The notes: generated from the letters alone by a model not told the origin. Shown: positions 47,946-60,418, counted from the stretch's first letter. The stretch is 64,000 bases of DNA from Panax quinquefolius (GCA_020205615.1 JAINUW010000731.1:1-64000), one strand, 5' to 3'. Program-made: numbers and translations.

Positions 47946-49871
47946 CTATCTACTATAGTGTTGAAGTTACAAAATTGAGTTAAGTAAATATAAACTCGAT
48001 TATTAGCCGATAAAGCTGTTGGTACACCAAAATGAATCCGAGGTTGACCTAGACTTATATAGGTTGACCTGATAAGTAAATATTTATGTTTGAATGACTG
48101 CTATAACTATGTGACAATGTGTTTAAGCTATATGATAACTGCAAATAACAGTGCTATGTGTTATGATATATTATTCTAATCAACAGAATAATCTTATAAA
48201 TGATAGGTCTCTACATAAAAGATAAAACTAAGTTGTGTAAGCAAGAGATCAGGCAAGTATCCTTACTCTTTGTATCTACTTTTGCATTAATCATGTGTAA
48301 GTAAGTTATCGAATTATACTCCTGTTATATAAGTTTTTAAACTCTACTATTATTGATCATGTATTTCAACATTAGTATTCATGCCATTATCGAACTCTAT
48401 TCGTTTACCAGTACAATAGTAATGTGTGATCAATATATAACCTGTTTATAGATAGTTAAGTTAGATTATACAAGTGCCCTCACTTGAATACTGATTGTAT
48501 TTAATCACATGTTGACACATACTGTAAGACCCCAAAATTTTTAAATAAAAAGGAATTTCCTTTATTTATTATTTTGAAATAGTAAGGGTTGATTTGATTA
48601 ATGTGGATAGTTAAGGGTTAAATACGCAAATATTTCAAAATAAGCAAGTGGTTATAAAATATTCATTATCGTCGGGGAATATTCGTTTGGTCGTGGAATA
48701 TTAAAGATCTGTCGGGGATATTAAATACTGACAAGTAGCCCATGTGTGGCCCCATATAATGAAAGCGATTAGATGAAGAAAACGACAAATATAAGTTGTT
48801 TTTTAAATAACTACAAGAAGTAGTTATTACAGATTAATATTGTTGGAATACCCGGTGGTTAAAACACACTAATACGCGTTGTTGAATAGTAGATACCGGT
48901 AATGCACCAATTATTGATTCTTACGTAAGAAGGCACTACTCAATAATGGTTACGAATTATTCGCTCAAAGATTATTTTATTGAGTTAATAATTCTTTGCT
49001 TTGATATTTTATATTCTTTGTTGTTTCAATAATTGTCATTACACATTATTTTCATTATCGAAATAATAATTCATATTATCTGAATAATATTATTAGATAA
49101 CATTATTGGCAATGTCTAGAAAGTTCATCTAAGGAGAGGTTTGGTCACCTAATTGCGCTTGAAGAAGAAATTCTTATTGGAAAGCCCCCTCTCCCTGAAC
49201 CGCTGGGTTGTCAATATTGTGATCTCGTAATATTATTTGTGAATAATTAATTATTGATTCATATGATGAGAAAAATATTTATTTTATGTGGATATAGATG
49301 GAGAAAATTTTTATCGTGACAATTGTTGAAAATTGAAATTTTATCTTTTACGATAAAATAATTCATTTACATATATTATTATATTTTAATAATATAATAA
49401 TGGTGATATTTTTACAACGAATGTGGGATATATGAGTATACGAGGAGGAGGAGTATTTTTGTTGCAATAAATGTTTAAAACATGTTAAACATGTAAATTG
49501 GACCCCATTTATCGATCGAAATTTGATTATACCGTAAAATTGCCCATTTGTGGATTTTTGGTCAATTTTCGATTGGAATTTGGAAAAACTTTCTTCCGCA
49601 AAGTTGTAGAGAATTGAAATTCCTATAAAAACACGCAAGATTCGAATTTTCTGATGAAAGGGCTATTTATTATGAATTATTGAAGTTTCAAGTCTCAAAT
49701 AATTGCTTTTTGGGAGTTTAAAATATTTTTGTAAGAAAAACGTTTTTGTTGTAATTGAGTGGCTCACATGTGTTATAAATGATCTGAAATCAGATTTCTA
49801 AGGTGGGCTTGAATATTTTTAAAAATATTATTATTTTATTAAATTTTCGCTTTGGTGTTCTAAGCATTTTC

Positions 49872-49881
49872 CTATAAATAG
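49872..49881 (+). promoter_or_regulatory. TATA box of J 5' LTR
   Basis: CTATAAATAG; the counterpart in the 3' LTR is 57598-57607. Confidence 0.75.
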
Positions 49882-50144
49882 GGTGCTTAGGTCGTAATTG
49901 AAAATCACACCGTAAACTGAAGTTTTTCTCTCTATATTATTGAGCGTATTCTTGTGAGTATTTTGAGTATACTTTGAGTATTGCTAGGCCAGTGCAAGTT
50001 CCCTTCAAAGACTATACACGGTATTCTAGCTGTAAGTCTTGATCTTTCGAGGTAAGGGATATTATTTTTTCGTAATGATATTATTTCTTCAATATCATTA
50101 TTTGAAATGTTGATCCGAAGTTTTTATCAAATTTGGAATTTTTT

Positions 50145-50350
50145 CATGTCGGGGTTACTTATTCATGGGTTACTATTCATGAGTTACTATTCACGAGAGT
50201 TACTATTCATGAGTTCTTATTCACGAGTTACTATTCACGAGTACTATTCATGAAGCGTGAAGATGTTTTTGTGGAATTTCTATCTTTTGGTGTAAGAGCT
50301 ACTATTCACGATATCACGGACTATTCACGATACTGCACTATTCACGATAC
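50145..50350 (+). repeat. TACTATTCA[C/T] repeat field (J)
   Basis: About ten irregular units of GAGTTACTATTCACGA type, 13-16 bp period, starting about 95 bp after the donor-like site. Repeated at 57865-58085 in the 3' LTR with many small differences. Confidence 0.8.
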
Positions 50351-50607
50351 TAAGATTATTCATAGAAAAATAAAATTTCTTCTTTTCGTCAAAACATCTA
50401 TTCGGATACTAACTCGATTGTATCCATGTTTTGATCATTCTTGAATTTTACACCACTATGATTATTTTTGAGGTATTTTTTTGGGCGTGGATAAAACCAA
50501 GTACGAATCCTTAATCCTTAATCCTTGTCATTTTGTTTCACTGGATTCGTTTCTTTAAAAAATATATTTTTCATCATCCTCAGTCTTAAATGATGATATT
50601 ATGGAAT

Positions 50608-50778
50608 ATCTTTGGCCTGTAGTGCAAAGATGAATGATTTCTTAAGAATATCTTTGGCACATGAGTGCAAAAGATGAATGATTTTTGAAGAATATCTTTG
50701 GCCCGTAGTGCAAAGATGAACAGGTGTTTAAATGAACATGACCAACTGATGAATATCTTTGGCCTGTAGTGCAAAGAT
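50608..50778 (+). other. Four LTR hairpins (J, 5' copy)
   Basis: Hairpins at 50608-50631, 50650-50675, 50694-50717 and 50755-50778. Each pairs ATCTTTG with CAAAGAT (the second has an extra A). Loops are GCC[C/T]GTAGTG in three and a diverged form in the second. Confidence 0.8.
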
Positions 50779-51320
50779 GAATATTTGATTCCAGATGTAT
50801 ATTGATTGATGTTACAGGATAAAAGATGAGCGATGAACTTTTAAATTCATACATAGAAGATAGTAGTTTGCATTCTCTACTTAACTCTTCTAATGAATTA
50901 TTATTTCGCTGCGAATATTGATTTAAAATTTGTTGTCTATTGTATTCTATTAGATTTTTCCTCGTTGAAGACTAACGATAATTTGTTGTATATTATCTTA
51001 GTCATAATATTCTTTCTTGAGCTAGTTGAGCTCACCCTTTTCCTTTTTGTTCCATTTTTCTCGGGAGGCGAGAATATAGCGAGTACCTAGTCTGGGGTAT
51101 GGAATGAAGGTTTTAGAAAGGATTGTTTAGTAGTCCTCACCATTTTTGTAAAATAATGTATCAATAAATGTGATGAGGATTTATTTGAGTATAGATATTG
51201 TCTAGAAGATAATATTTGTATTCAAACTCACAGTTTTACCATTGTAATAATAAAGTTGTAGTTGTTTCTGTACCATGTATTGACAACTCAGAATAGGTGA
51301 TGTATACCTATTTTGGGGGC

Positions 51321-51507
51321 GTCACAGTTGGTATCAGAGCTATAAGTAAAGAGCCCCAAGCCTCTCGCTGGTGACTTCCTGTTTATGGGGGATGCACCGA
51401 AGCCAGACTATCCGTAGGGGACGCCGTTTTGCGGTGGCAAATTGATAGGTACCATTGTGAGGTGCTGTGGTTGAAGCACCATGAGAGTCACAGTTGGTAT
51501 CAGAGCT
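51321..51507 (+). other. Duplicated primer binding site of J
   Basis: TGGTATCAGAGC occurs at 51329-51340 and again at 51495-51506, each within a perfect 21-bp direct repeat (51321-51341 and 51487-51507) that also includes the last bases of the LTR. The 145 bp between do not match the B leader, while sequence after the second copy does (TTAGGGAT...GAACTAGGAGGGGAGAGA). Confidence 0.85.
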
Positions 51508-51684
51508 TAGGGATATGATCTCTGGCGGAGATCGGGGAATAGAACTAGGAGGGGAGAGACGAGTAAATCCTTTGCTAGTGTGTCCTACCTAAGCTTATTT
51601 GTTAGTTGGTCAGTATATAGGGATATTATGTGATATATTGATTTCCTTAATTAACCCTTGTTTTATTACGATTAAGATTTGAGA

Positions 51685-52882
51685 ATGTCGATTGAGAATA
51701 TTAACAACGGAAATGAGAAAGTGGAGATGCTGTACTCACCAACGAGGAGAACGTGCACGCAGTTGGCAATGTTCCTCCCGTGAACAACACCATTGAAGCG
51801 AGATGATGAACGAGGGATGTTTAGAAGTTTTTTGCGATTCATGCAAAATCGACGAGGAGACTCGTGTTCAAAATACTGGGAGGAAATGATAGCAATTCAC
51901 AAGTTGTCATCACCCAAGCAGATTCAAAGAGTTGGGACCACCGAATTTAAGGGAAAGCCAGATCCGATCATGCGTGAAACATGGGTCAAGCAAATTACCA
52001 AGATATTCGATGTCTTGGGGTGCGGAGGAATGCGAAGGTTCCATTCGCCACCTTTATGTTCCGTGGCGAGAAGCTCATCGGTGGGAGTGCGTGAAGCGTA
52101 CTCCATCCACCACACTCGGCATGTCTTGGGAGGCGTTTCAGAAGCTATTTAATGACAAATACTTTCACGAAAGTGTTCGTTATATGAAGGAAGTGGAGTT
52201 CATCGATTGGAACAAAACAACATGACGGTGTCTCAAAGACGAGGCAAAGTTTGCAGAGTTATCCGGTTTGCACCTCATTTGGTGGAGAATGAGGAACGAT
52301 GACGCGGATGTTTCTTAGAGGTTTGAAACCCTAAGATACGTCAAGATCTCATTTCTCATAAATTTTCTCTTTATTCAGATGTTGTAAATGTGGCTCAATT
52401 ATTAGAAGCGAGATAACGAGTACTTACGGTCGGCGAGGACCACAACCAGGATCGTATCGAGAGATAGCGATCAATGTAGAATAATGATAACTGCGGAGAA
52501 AGAAATAGAGCGGACAGAAATGGTAACCACTCCGGTGGTAATCATAGCCATGAAAATAGAAGAAGCGAGTCGAGGAGGAGATTTTAAAAGAGGAGATTTA
52601 ACAACGACCGTATGTGAAGACGGCAGTCTAAGCGTGAGAATCGGTTCTAAGGGAGGAGAAACGACCACCATCATATATGTTACAAATGCGAAAAGAGGGA
52701 CATATCGGTCCAAACTTCCCACAACAGATTCAAGGTATGCTATAATTGTGGAAAGGAAGGACATATCGCTCGAGATTGTACAAGAGCAAAACCTAGTTCA
52801 ATGGGGGACGGTGACTCAAAAGATGTCCCGTAAAAGTCAAAGTCAACGATTCGGAAGAGCGTTTGTTGTGACCGGTCATAAT
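51685..52882 (+). pseudogene. gag: gag of J
   Basis: ATG 51685 (MSIENINNGNEKVEM) aligns with the B gag start. Many frameshifts split it. Recognisable parts are FMQ-like repeats, ETWVKQITKIFDVLGC (near 51975-52020), SWEAFQKLFNDKYF (near 52125) and the basic tail. Two zinc knuckles remain in pieces near 52680 and 52740-52780 (GHIARDCTRAK pattern). About the size of the family gag but not translatable. Confidence 0.85.
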
Positions 52883-55800
52883 GCGAGGAACCCAAACGAG
52901 GTGATCACGGGTAAGCTATTTATAAATTCTTGCGAAGTTTATACCTTACTTGATCTGGGTGCTACCCATTCATTTATCTCTCCTGCATGTGCTCAACGTT
53001 TAAACTTGACTCGGAGAAATTAGACTTTGACCTATCTGTGGAAACTCCGTTAGAGAAACTTTCATCACATCCAAGCATTTATAAATCTTGTTTGATTCAA
53101 GTTGGCACCATCACCTTACCGTTGACCTTATCTCTTTAAAGATACTTGCTTTTGATGTGATTTTAGGGATTAATTGGTTAACTACTCATCATGCCAAAAT
53201 TGATTGTTTTCGTAAGGTTGTTAGTTTTCATATTCTAACCAACTTGTTTATTTAATTCAAGCAACTAAACCATTAAAATCAATCACTTTGTCATATCTAA
53301 TCATAAAGCTATTCGTTTATTGAAAAACCGATGTCAAGCTTTCTTAGCCCATGTTATGGATTTGAATAAAGACACGTCAAATTTGAATAATATTCTGTTG
53401 TTATTGACTTTCCGACGTATTTCTGAAGAACTTCCGGTCTACCCCAGTAACGTGAAGTTGAATTCTTTATTGATCTTGAACTGGTACAAAGCCCATTTCT
53501 AAAACCCCATATCGAATGGCTCCTATTGAACTTCCGGGAGTTAAAGGTCCAACTACAGAATTTTTGGACATCGATTTCATTCGTCCTAGTACATCTCCTT
53601 GGGGTGCTCTGTTTTATTCGTAAAGAAGAAAGAAAGGCGGGAGTATGCGACTTTTGTATTGACTATCGGGAATTGAACCATGTCACCATCAAGAATAGGT
53701 ATCCTCTACCTCGTATTGATGACTTGTTTGACCGATTCTGAGAGGCACAATTCTTTTCAAAAATCGATCTTAGATTCGGATATCATCGGTGAAGATTAGG
53801 CGAGGATATTCAAAGGCGCCTTTAGAACTCGGTGACGGGCATTATGAATTCTTAGTCATGTCTTTCGGATTGACTAATGCTCTGCGCGCTTTCATGGATA
53901 TGATGAACCAAGTATTTAAGGAATATTTGGATCGATTTGTTGTTGTCTTTATTGATGACATCCTCATATATTCCAAAAGTCGTGAAGATCATGAGCACCA
54001 TTTTGAATTTGGTACTCCAAAGGCTTCGTGAAAACCAACTATATGCCAAATTGAAGAAATGCGAGTTCGCTTGAGGAAGTAGCATTCCTTGGGCACGTGG
54101 TGTCGAAACATGGAGTATCTGTTGATCCGTGAAGATTGAAGCAATACAAAGTTAGGAGCAACCGCAAGTCGGTGATGAAATCACGTAGCTTTTGGGCTTA
54201 TTTGGTTATTATCGGAGATTCGTGGAAGGGTTTTCACTAATCGCTACTCCATTAACTCATTAACTCCTAAGGATACAAAATTCGTTTGGAGTGAAGAATG
54301 CGAGAAAAGTTTCCAAGAGCTTAAGAGGAGACTTATTTTAACTTTGTTGTAATAATACCATCCGGTTCGGATGGATTTGTTATCTCTGCCGATGCTTGTG
54401 CAAAGGGTTAGGATGTGTTTCTCATGCAGCGTGGGAAAGTCATAGCCTATGCCTCGCGACAACTTAAAGAGTATGAGAGGAATTATCCTACTCATGATCT
54501 AGAGTTAGCGTGATCGTTTTTCGGCTTAAAAATATGGAGGCACTATCTATATGGGGAGAAAGTGGAGATATATTCGACCATAAAAGCCTTAAATATTTCT
54601 TCACTCAAAAAGAACTCAACATGCGGCAAATGACGTTGGCTCGAGCTATTGAAAGACTACGACCACACTATTCAATACCATCCCGGTAAAAGCGAACGTG
54701 GTAGGTGACGCATTGAGTAGAAGATCATATGCGGAACGAAAAGTGCGATGATGTCAAGTATCGACAGAGCCAACTTTAATAGAAAAAGTTAAGGTTGCTC
54801 AAGCCATGGGCCGGAAGTCGATGCGTATGAAGAAGAAAGTACAAGAAGGAGCTATTAGGGGCGAGAATTGATGAAGAAGGAATACTTGAGTCCACTCTAG
54901 ACTTTGTGTTCCTAACGACTACGATTTGAAGTACAAGATTATGATGGAGGCACACAATCGCCATTTGCAATCCATCTCGAAGTACTAAAATGTATCGTGA
55001 TCTTGACATACATTTTGGTGGAACAATATGAAGAGAGAGATTGCAAAGTTTATCTCGATGTGTTTAACTTGCCACAATGTGTAAATGGAGCATCTTGTAC
55101 CTAAGGGTCCGTTGCAACCACTTGAGATTAGGAATGGAAGTGGGAACACATTACTATGGATTTCGTTCACGGGTCTTCCTATGGTTTCTCAAGGCATCAA
55201 TGCTATTTGGGTTATTGTTGATAGATTAACCAAGTCTGCTCATTTCTTGCCGATACGGGAGACTTATTCCCTTGAACGTCTTGCTAGTATGTACGTGAAT
55301 GAGATTGTGAGGTTGCATGGCATGCCTGTATCCATAGTTTTGGATCGTGACCCAAGATTCACTTCAAGATTTTGGGTTAGCTTGGAAAAGCTATAGGCGC
55401 AGTTTTGCGATTTAGTTGACATACCATCCCCAAAGCAGACGGACAATCGAGAGGACTATTCAAACTCTTGAAGATCTATTAAGACTCTGTGTCCTAGACT
55501 TCAAGGGTAGTTGGGATAAGTATTTACCATTGGTGGAATTCTCCTACAACAACAGTTATCAGGCAAGTATAGGTGTGGCTCCATTTGAAGCATTATATGG
55601 GACGAAAATGTCGTTCTCCAATATGTTGGGATGAGGTGGGTGAAGCAACAATGTTGGGACCCGAAAGTTAGTACGATATGACTCACCGAAAAGATCCAAA
55701 TGATTCGACAACGATATAATCCAAGCAAGATCGACAAAAGAGTTATGCGGATCTTCATCGAAAGGACGTGGAATTTAATGTGTGGGATCATGTATTGTTG

Positions 55801-56240
55801 CGAAGTTGCTCCATGGAAGGGAGTTACAAGATTTGGGAAGAGAGGAAAGCTCAATCCACGATTTATTGGTCCATTTCAAATTCTTGACCGAGTAGGAAAT
55901 GTAGCCTATAGACTTGTGTTACCTCCGAGCATGTCTCGTGTTCATAATGTGTTTCACATATCATGCATTTTGTAAATATGTGAAAGACCCGAACCACGTT
56001 ATTGAGTTAGAACCGGACGAGATAGCCAAGACTTAACTTATGAGGAGGTACTGTCAAGATTTTGGATAGGAAGGAGCATGTCCTACAGCAAGAAAGGTCA
56101 TACCACAAGTTAAAGTTTTGTGGAGGAATCATCTTTATAGAGGAAATGACACGGGAATTGGAAAGCGAAAATGAAAGCGAGGTATCCTCACCTTTTCAAA
56201 CACAGTGCACGTACGTCAATTTCGAGGAAGAAATTTCATA
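52883..56240 (+). pseudogene. pol: pol of J: protease to chromodomain
   Basis: Protease LDLGATHSFIS (Asp codon 52952) has Leu for Thr at the active site. RT shows [20 protein letters not shown] (near 53655), [11 protein letters not shown] and catalytic FIDD (53954-53959). RNase H is near 54350-54700 ([17 protein letters not shown]). Integrase is near 54980-55640: [47 protein letters not shown]. The C-terminal [16 protein letters not shown] and chromodomain end FEEEIS. The [11 protein letters not shown] module lost in M and shortened in B is intact here. At least fifteen frame breaks. Confidence 0.9.
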
Positions 56241-56251
56241 AGGAGGGAGGT
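56241..56251 (+). other. Polypurine tract of J
   Basis: AGGAGGGAGGT directly before the 3' LTR. Confidence 0.85.
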
Positions 56252-59051
56252 TGTAAGACCCGAAATTATTAAATAAAAAGGAATTTCCTTTATTTATTAT
56301 TTTGAAATAGTAAGGGTTGATTTGATTAATGTGGATAGTTAAGGGTTAAATACGCAAATATTTCAAAATAAGCAAGTGGTTATAAAATATTCATTATCGT
56401 CGGGGAATATTCGTTTGGTCGTGGAATATTAAATCTTGTCGAGAATATTAAATGACGTGCCTTGACCATGTGTGGAGCCCATAACTTGAAAGCGATTGGA
56501 TGAAGAAAGCGACAAATATAAGTTGTTTTTAAATAACGCAGCGTAGTTATTACCAATTATCTTGTTGGAATACCCGGTGGTTAAAACACACTAATACGCG
56601 TTGTTGAACAGATAGCACTACAAGATTGCACCAATTATTGATTCTTACGTAAGAAGGCACTACTCAATAATGGTTACGATAATTCGCTTAAGATATTTTA
56701 TTGAGTTAATAATTCTGCGTTGATATTTTATATTCTTGTTGTTTCAATAATTGTCATTTTACATTATTTTTCATTATCGAAACAATAATTCATATTATCC
56801 GAATAATATTATTAGATAACATTATTGGAAATGTCTAGAAAGTTACGTCTTAAGGAGAGGTTTGGTCACCTAATTGCGGCGAAGATGAAGAAATTCTTAT
56901 TGGAAAGCCCCTCTTTCAGGAAGGAACTGCTGTTTATCTATATTGTGATTACTGTAATATTATTTGTGAATAATTAATTATTGATTCATATGATGAGAAA
57001 AATATTGATTTTATGTGTATATAGATGGAGAAATTTTTATTGTGACAATTGTTGAAAATTGAAATTTTATCTTTTACGATAAAATAATTCATTTAAATAT
57101 ATTATTATATTTTAATAATATAATAATGGTGATATTTTTACAACGAATGTGGTATATATGAGTATCTGAGGAGGAGGAGTATTTTGTTGCAATAAATGTT
57201 TAAAACATGTTAAACATGTCGGTGGACCCCATTTATTGGTGAAATTTGATTATAGCTTTTGTAAAATCGCCCATTTATGGATTTGGTCAATTTCTGATTG
57301 GAATTTGGAAAACTTTCTTCGCAAAGTTGTAGAGAATTGAAATTCCTATAAAAACACGCGAGATTCGAATTTTCTGATGAAATGGCTATTTATTATGAAT
57401 TATTGAAGTTTCAAGTCTCAAAATAATTGATTTTTGGGAGTTTAAAATATTTTTTGTAAGAAAAACGTTTTTTGTTGTAATTGAGTGGCTCACATGTGTT
57501 ATAAATGATCTGAAATCAGATTTCTAAGGTGGGCTTGAATATTTTAAAAAATATTATTATTTTATTAAGTTTTCGCTTTGGTGTTCTAAGCATTTTTCTA
57601 TAAATAGGGTGCTTAGGTTAGAATTGAAAATCACATTAAACTGAAGTTTTCTCTCTATATTATCGGCGTATTCTTGTGAGTATTTTGAGTATACTTTGAG
57701 TATTGCTAGGCGGTGCAAGTTCCTTCAAAGACTATACCCGTTATTCTAGCTAGAAAATCTTGATCTTCGAGGTAAGGGATATTATTTTTTCAGTAATGAT
57801 ATTATTTCTTCAATATCATTATCTTTGAAATGTTGATCTGAAGTTTTATCAAATTTGGAATTTTTTCATATCGGGTTACTATTCATGGGTTACTATTCAT
57901 GAGTTACTATTCATGAAGTTCTTATTCATGAGTTCTTATTCACGAGTTACTATTCACGAGTACTATTCATGAAGCGTGAAGATGTTTTTGTAGAATTTCT
58001 ATCTTTTGGTGTCTGAGCTACTATTCACGTATAAAGACTATTAACGATATCTGGACTTTATTCACGATATCTGATCTTATTCATAGAAAAATAAAATTTC
58101 TTCTTTTCGTCTAAAACATCTATTCTCGGATACTAACTCGATTGTATCCATGTTTTTGATCATTCTTGAATTTTACACCACTATGATTACTTTTGAGGTA
58201 TTTTTTTGGACGTGGATAAAACCAAGTACGAATCCTTAATCCTTAATCCTTGTCATTTTGTTTCATTTGGATTCGTTTCTTTAAAAAAAATATTTTCATC
58301 ATCCTCGATCTTAAATGATGATATTATGGAATATCTTTGGCCCAGTAGTGCAAAGATGAATGATTTCTTAAGAATATCTTTGGCTTTTGTAGTGCAAAGA
58401 TGAATGATTTTCGAAGAATATCTTTGGCCCGTAGTGCAAAGATGAGCAGTGTTTAAATGAACATGACCAATGATGAATATCTTTGGCTGTAGTGCAAAGA
58501 TGAATATTTGATTCGGATGTATATTGATTGATGTTACGGGGATAAAAGATAGGCGATGAACTTTTAAATTCATACATAGAAGATAGTAGTTTGCATTCTC
58601 TACTTAACTCTTCTAATGAATTATTATTTCACTTCATGAATATTGATTTAAAATTTGTTGTCTATTGTATTCTATTAGATTTTTCCTGTTGAAGACTAAC
58701 GATAATTTGTTGTATATTATCTTAGTCATAATATTCTTTCTTGAGCTAGTTGAGCTCACCCTTTTCCTTTTTGTTCCATTTTTCTCGGGAGGCGAGAATA
58801 TAAGCGAGTACGAGTCGGGGTATGGAATGAAGGTTTTAGAAAGGATTGTTTAGTAGTCCTCACCATTTTTGTAAAATAATGTATCAATAAATGTGATGAG
58901 GATTTATTTGAGTATAGATATTATCTAGAAAATAATATTTGTATTCAAACTCACGCAGTTTACTTGTTGTAATAATAAAGTTGTAGTTGTTTCTGTACCA
59001 TGTATTGACAACTCAGAATAGATGATGTATACCTATTTTGGGGGCGTCACA
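56252..59051 (+). repeat. 3' LTR of J
   Basis: TGTAAGACCCGAAA to GGGGGCGTCACA. Same order of elements as the 5' copy. Differences between the copies are mostly small indels and scrambled short stretches rather than even substitution. Confidence 0.93.
58333..58501 (+). other. Four LTR hairpins (J, 3' copy)
   Basis: 58333-58357, 58376-58401, 58420-58443 and 58479-58501. All four keep ATCTTTG / CAAAGAT perfectly, while loops vary in length (GCCCAGTAGTG, GCTTTTGTAGTG, GCCCGTAGTG, GCTGTAGTG). Stem conservation with loop-length change fits selection or copying of a hairpin. Confidence 0.8.
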
Positions 59052-59194
59052 TATACCTACTAGTTTTTCAGGTATTTATATGTTATTTAAAAACTGTCAA
59101 AGCTATTTAACTCAACTAGACACAGATTTCAAAAGACCGTTGACCAGGATAGAACATTATTGTTTTTCCACTGGATTATTTTAATTCAGATTTC

Positions 59195-60418
59195 TGTGAC
59201 ACTCCCAAATTTGGGTATCTTCCAACCCGACAGATGGTGCTACATGGTACTACCATTCACACATACATTCAATTGAAAAGGCTAAATACAACGAATATGT
59301 CTTCTATATATTTAAAATAATATTAACATTTCCCAAGGTTCTTTATAACCATTACATAGTTCTTGTCATAATATCAAATATATTACAATCATTCACCCTA
59401 TACTATTACATAAGTATTCTACGGGTTTGTCTTCGGCTTGCCCTTATCCTTGCCAGAGCCTTCGGTTCATTCGATCTTAGCTGTGTTCATATGGTTCAAG
59501 CAAGAGTGAGCATGACTAGCTCAGCAAGAATGACAATTCTAATAAACAACATCTTTGAAACATAGGAATCATATATCCTCGATAATTGAACAATAGTTAG
59601 AAAGTACTATCGATAATTCAAAATAGCACTTCTTTTCCTTCAAAATATTTTACAACAGCAATATTCAGTAAAAAATCAATTCCGCTCCAAGACCTTGAGC
59701 ATTTCATAATTTCTTTTGAAAAGGACATCCCGACACTAAGTTCGTAAGTCCGACATTTCTTACGATCACGTCTAGGTGATCAGCCTATAGTACTCTATAT
59801 TGATCAAAACTACATCCATTGAACGTATGTACATTTAAGTTGTGGCAACCTCATGTGCCTGTCGTTTGTCGACAAAACATTTTTAGCATACTCAATCTTT
59901 GTTAGAAAACCACACCAATATAACTTGGTAGACATTGACCATGCTTTGATAGAAATATAATATAAGTATAGCCGAAAGAATTGGCTTTGACTTCATCATA
60001 CAATACTTCATGCGTAAGGATATATTAATTACAAAGCTTGTCCAGATTGAACTAAAACAAGGGTTAGAATACTTGCCTTCAGTGTCTGCTACAGTTACAA
60101 CACGTTTTCGATTAAGTCTTTAAGTCTCTACAGTAAATGATAACATCACATAACACATTAGGTCATGAATGAACATACATGGTTCCTAATGAATCTTACC
60201 CTTCTTCTCAATCTAAACATAACTTAGATTTTTTACTGTTGGTTCTACTTTTTCGATATGGTTCACATTGTTCTTATTTCATGTTCAATTCATTATCATT
60301 AACATTTAGTCATCATACCTTAAGGTTTAACAATACCTTATAATGTTAAAATTAATCTTTACTTCTTTGATAAACTGTTACAATTATTTCTCTACTTGTA
60401 AACCTTCCTTACTATGCA
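59195..60418 (-). repeat. LTR K2, inner part (F family)
   Basis: Plus-strand TGTGACACTCCC at 59195 is the 3' end of a minus-strand LTR close to K1. It keeps the acceptor-like ACACAG (AG at 59482-59481) and the following segment readable as TEGSGKDKGKPKTNP, which K1 lacks. It is interrupted at 60418 by M; its remaining half should lie beyond the window. Confidence 0.88.

Larger units (their letters stand above)
48523..51326 (+). repeat. 5' LTR of J
   Basis: TGTAAGACCCCAAAA to GGGGGCGTCACA. Holds TATA (49872), donor-like GGTAAGG (50051), TACTATTCA repeats, four hairpins and a CTCACCCTTTTCC box (51031). The acceptor expected from B (TCAG) reads TCGG here and in the 3' LTR. Confidence 0.93.
48523..59051 (+). 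mobile_element. Element J: full-length decayed Tekay retrotransposon
   Basis: 10.5 kb with both LTRs (2804 and 2800 bp), a duplicated primer site, gag, pol with chromodomain, and a polypurine tract. Flanks are CATAC (48518-48522) and TATAC (59052-59056), a 5-bp target duplication with one mismatch, inside LTR L. It is the same family as B, M and N. The coding region has very many one- and two-base indels. Confidence 0.93.
45215..59194 (+). repeat. LTR L (A family), split by J
   Basis: Pieces of about 45215-48522 and 59057-59194 join across the J insertion. The start (TTAAAGACCC) is a decayed TGTAAGACCC, so the boundary is good to a few bases. It resembles A: AATGTGTTTAAGC...TAACAGT and ATAGGTCT motifs. 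It holds AAACCCTAA motifs, a TATA-like TTATAAGAG near 45810, a donor-like GGTATA (45985) and an AT-rich field (47200-47945). Its right end is beyond K2 and M. Confidence 0.7.

Noticed and set aside
50608..50778. CRISPR-like repeat array
   Set aside because: Only four short units with irregular spacing in a plant LTR; each is a hairpin, and there are no cas genes.
50586..50854. Minus-strand frames with repeated HLCTTGQRYS-like residues (also at 58253-58577)
   Set aside because: They arise from the hairpin repeats read antisense; frame and length differ between the two J LTRs.
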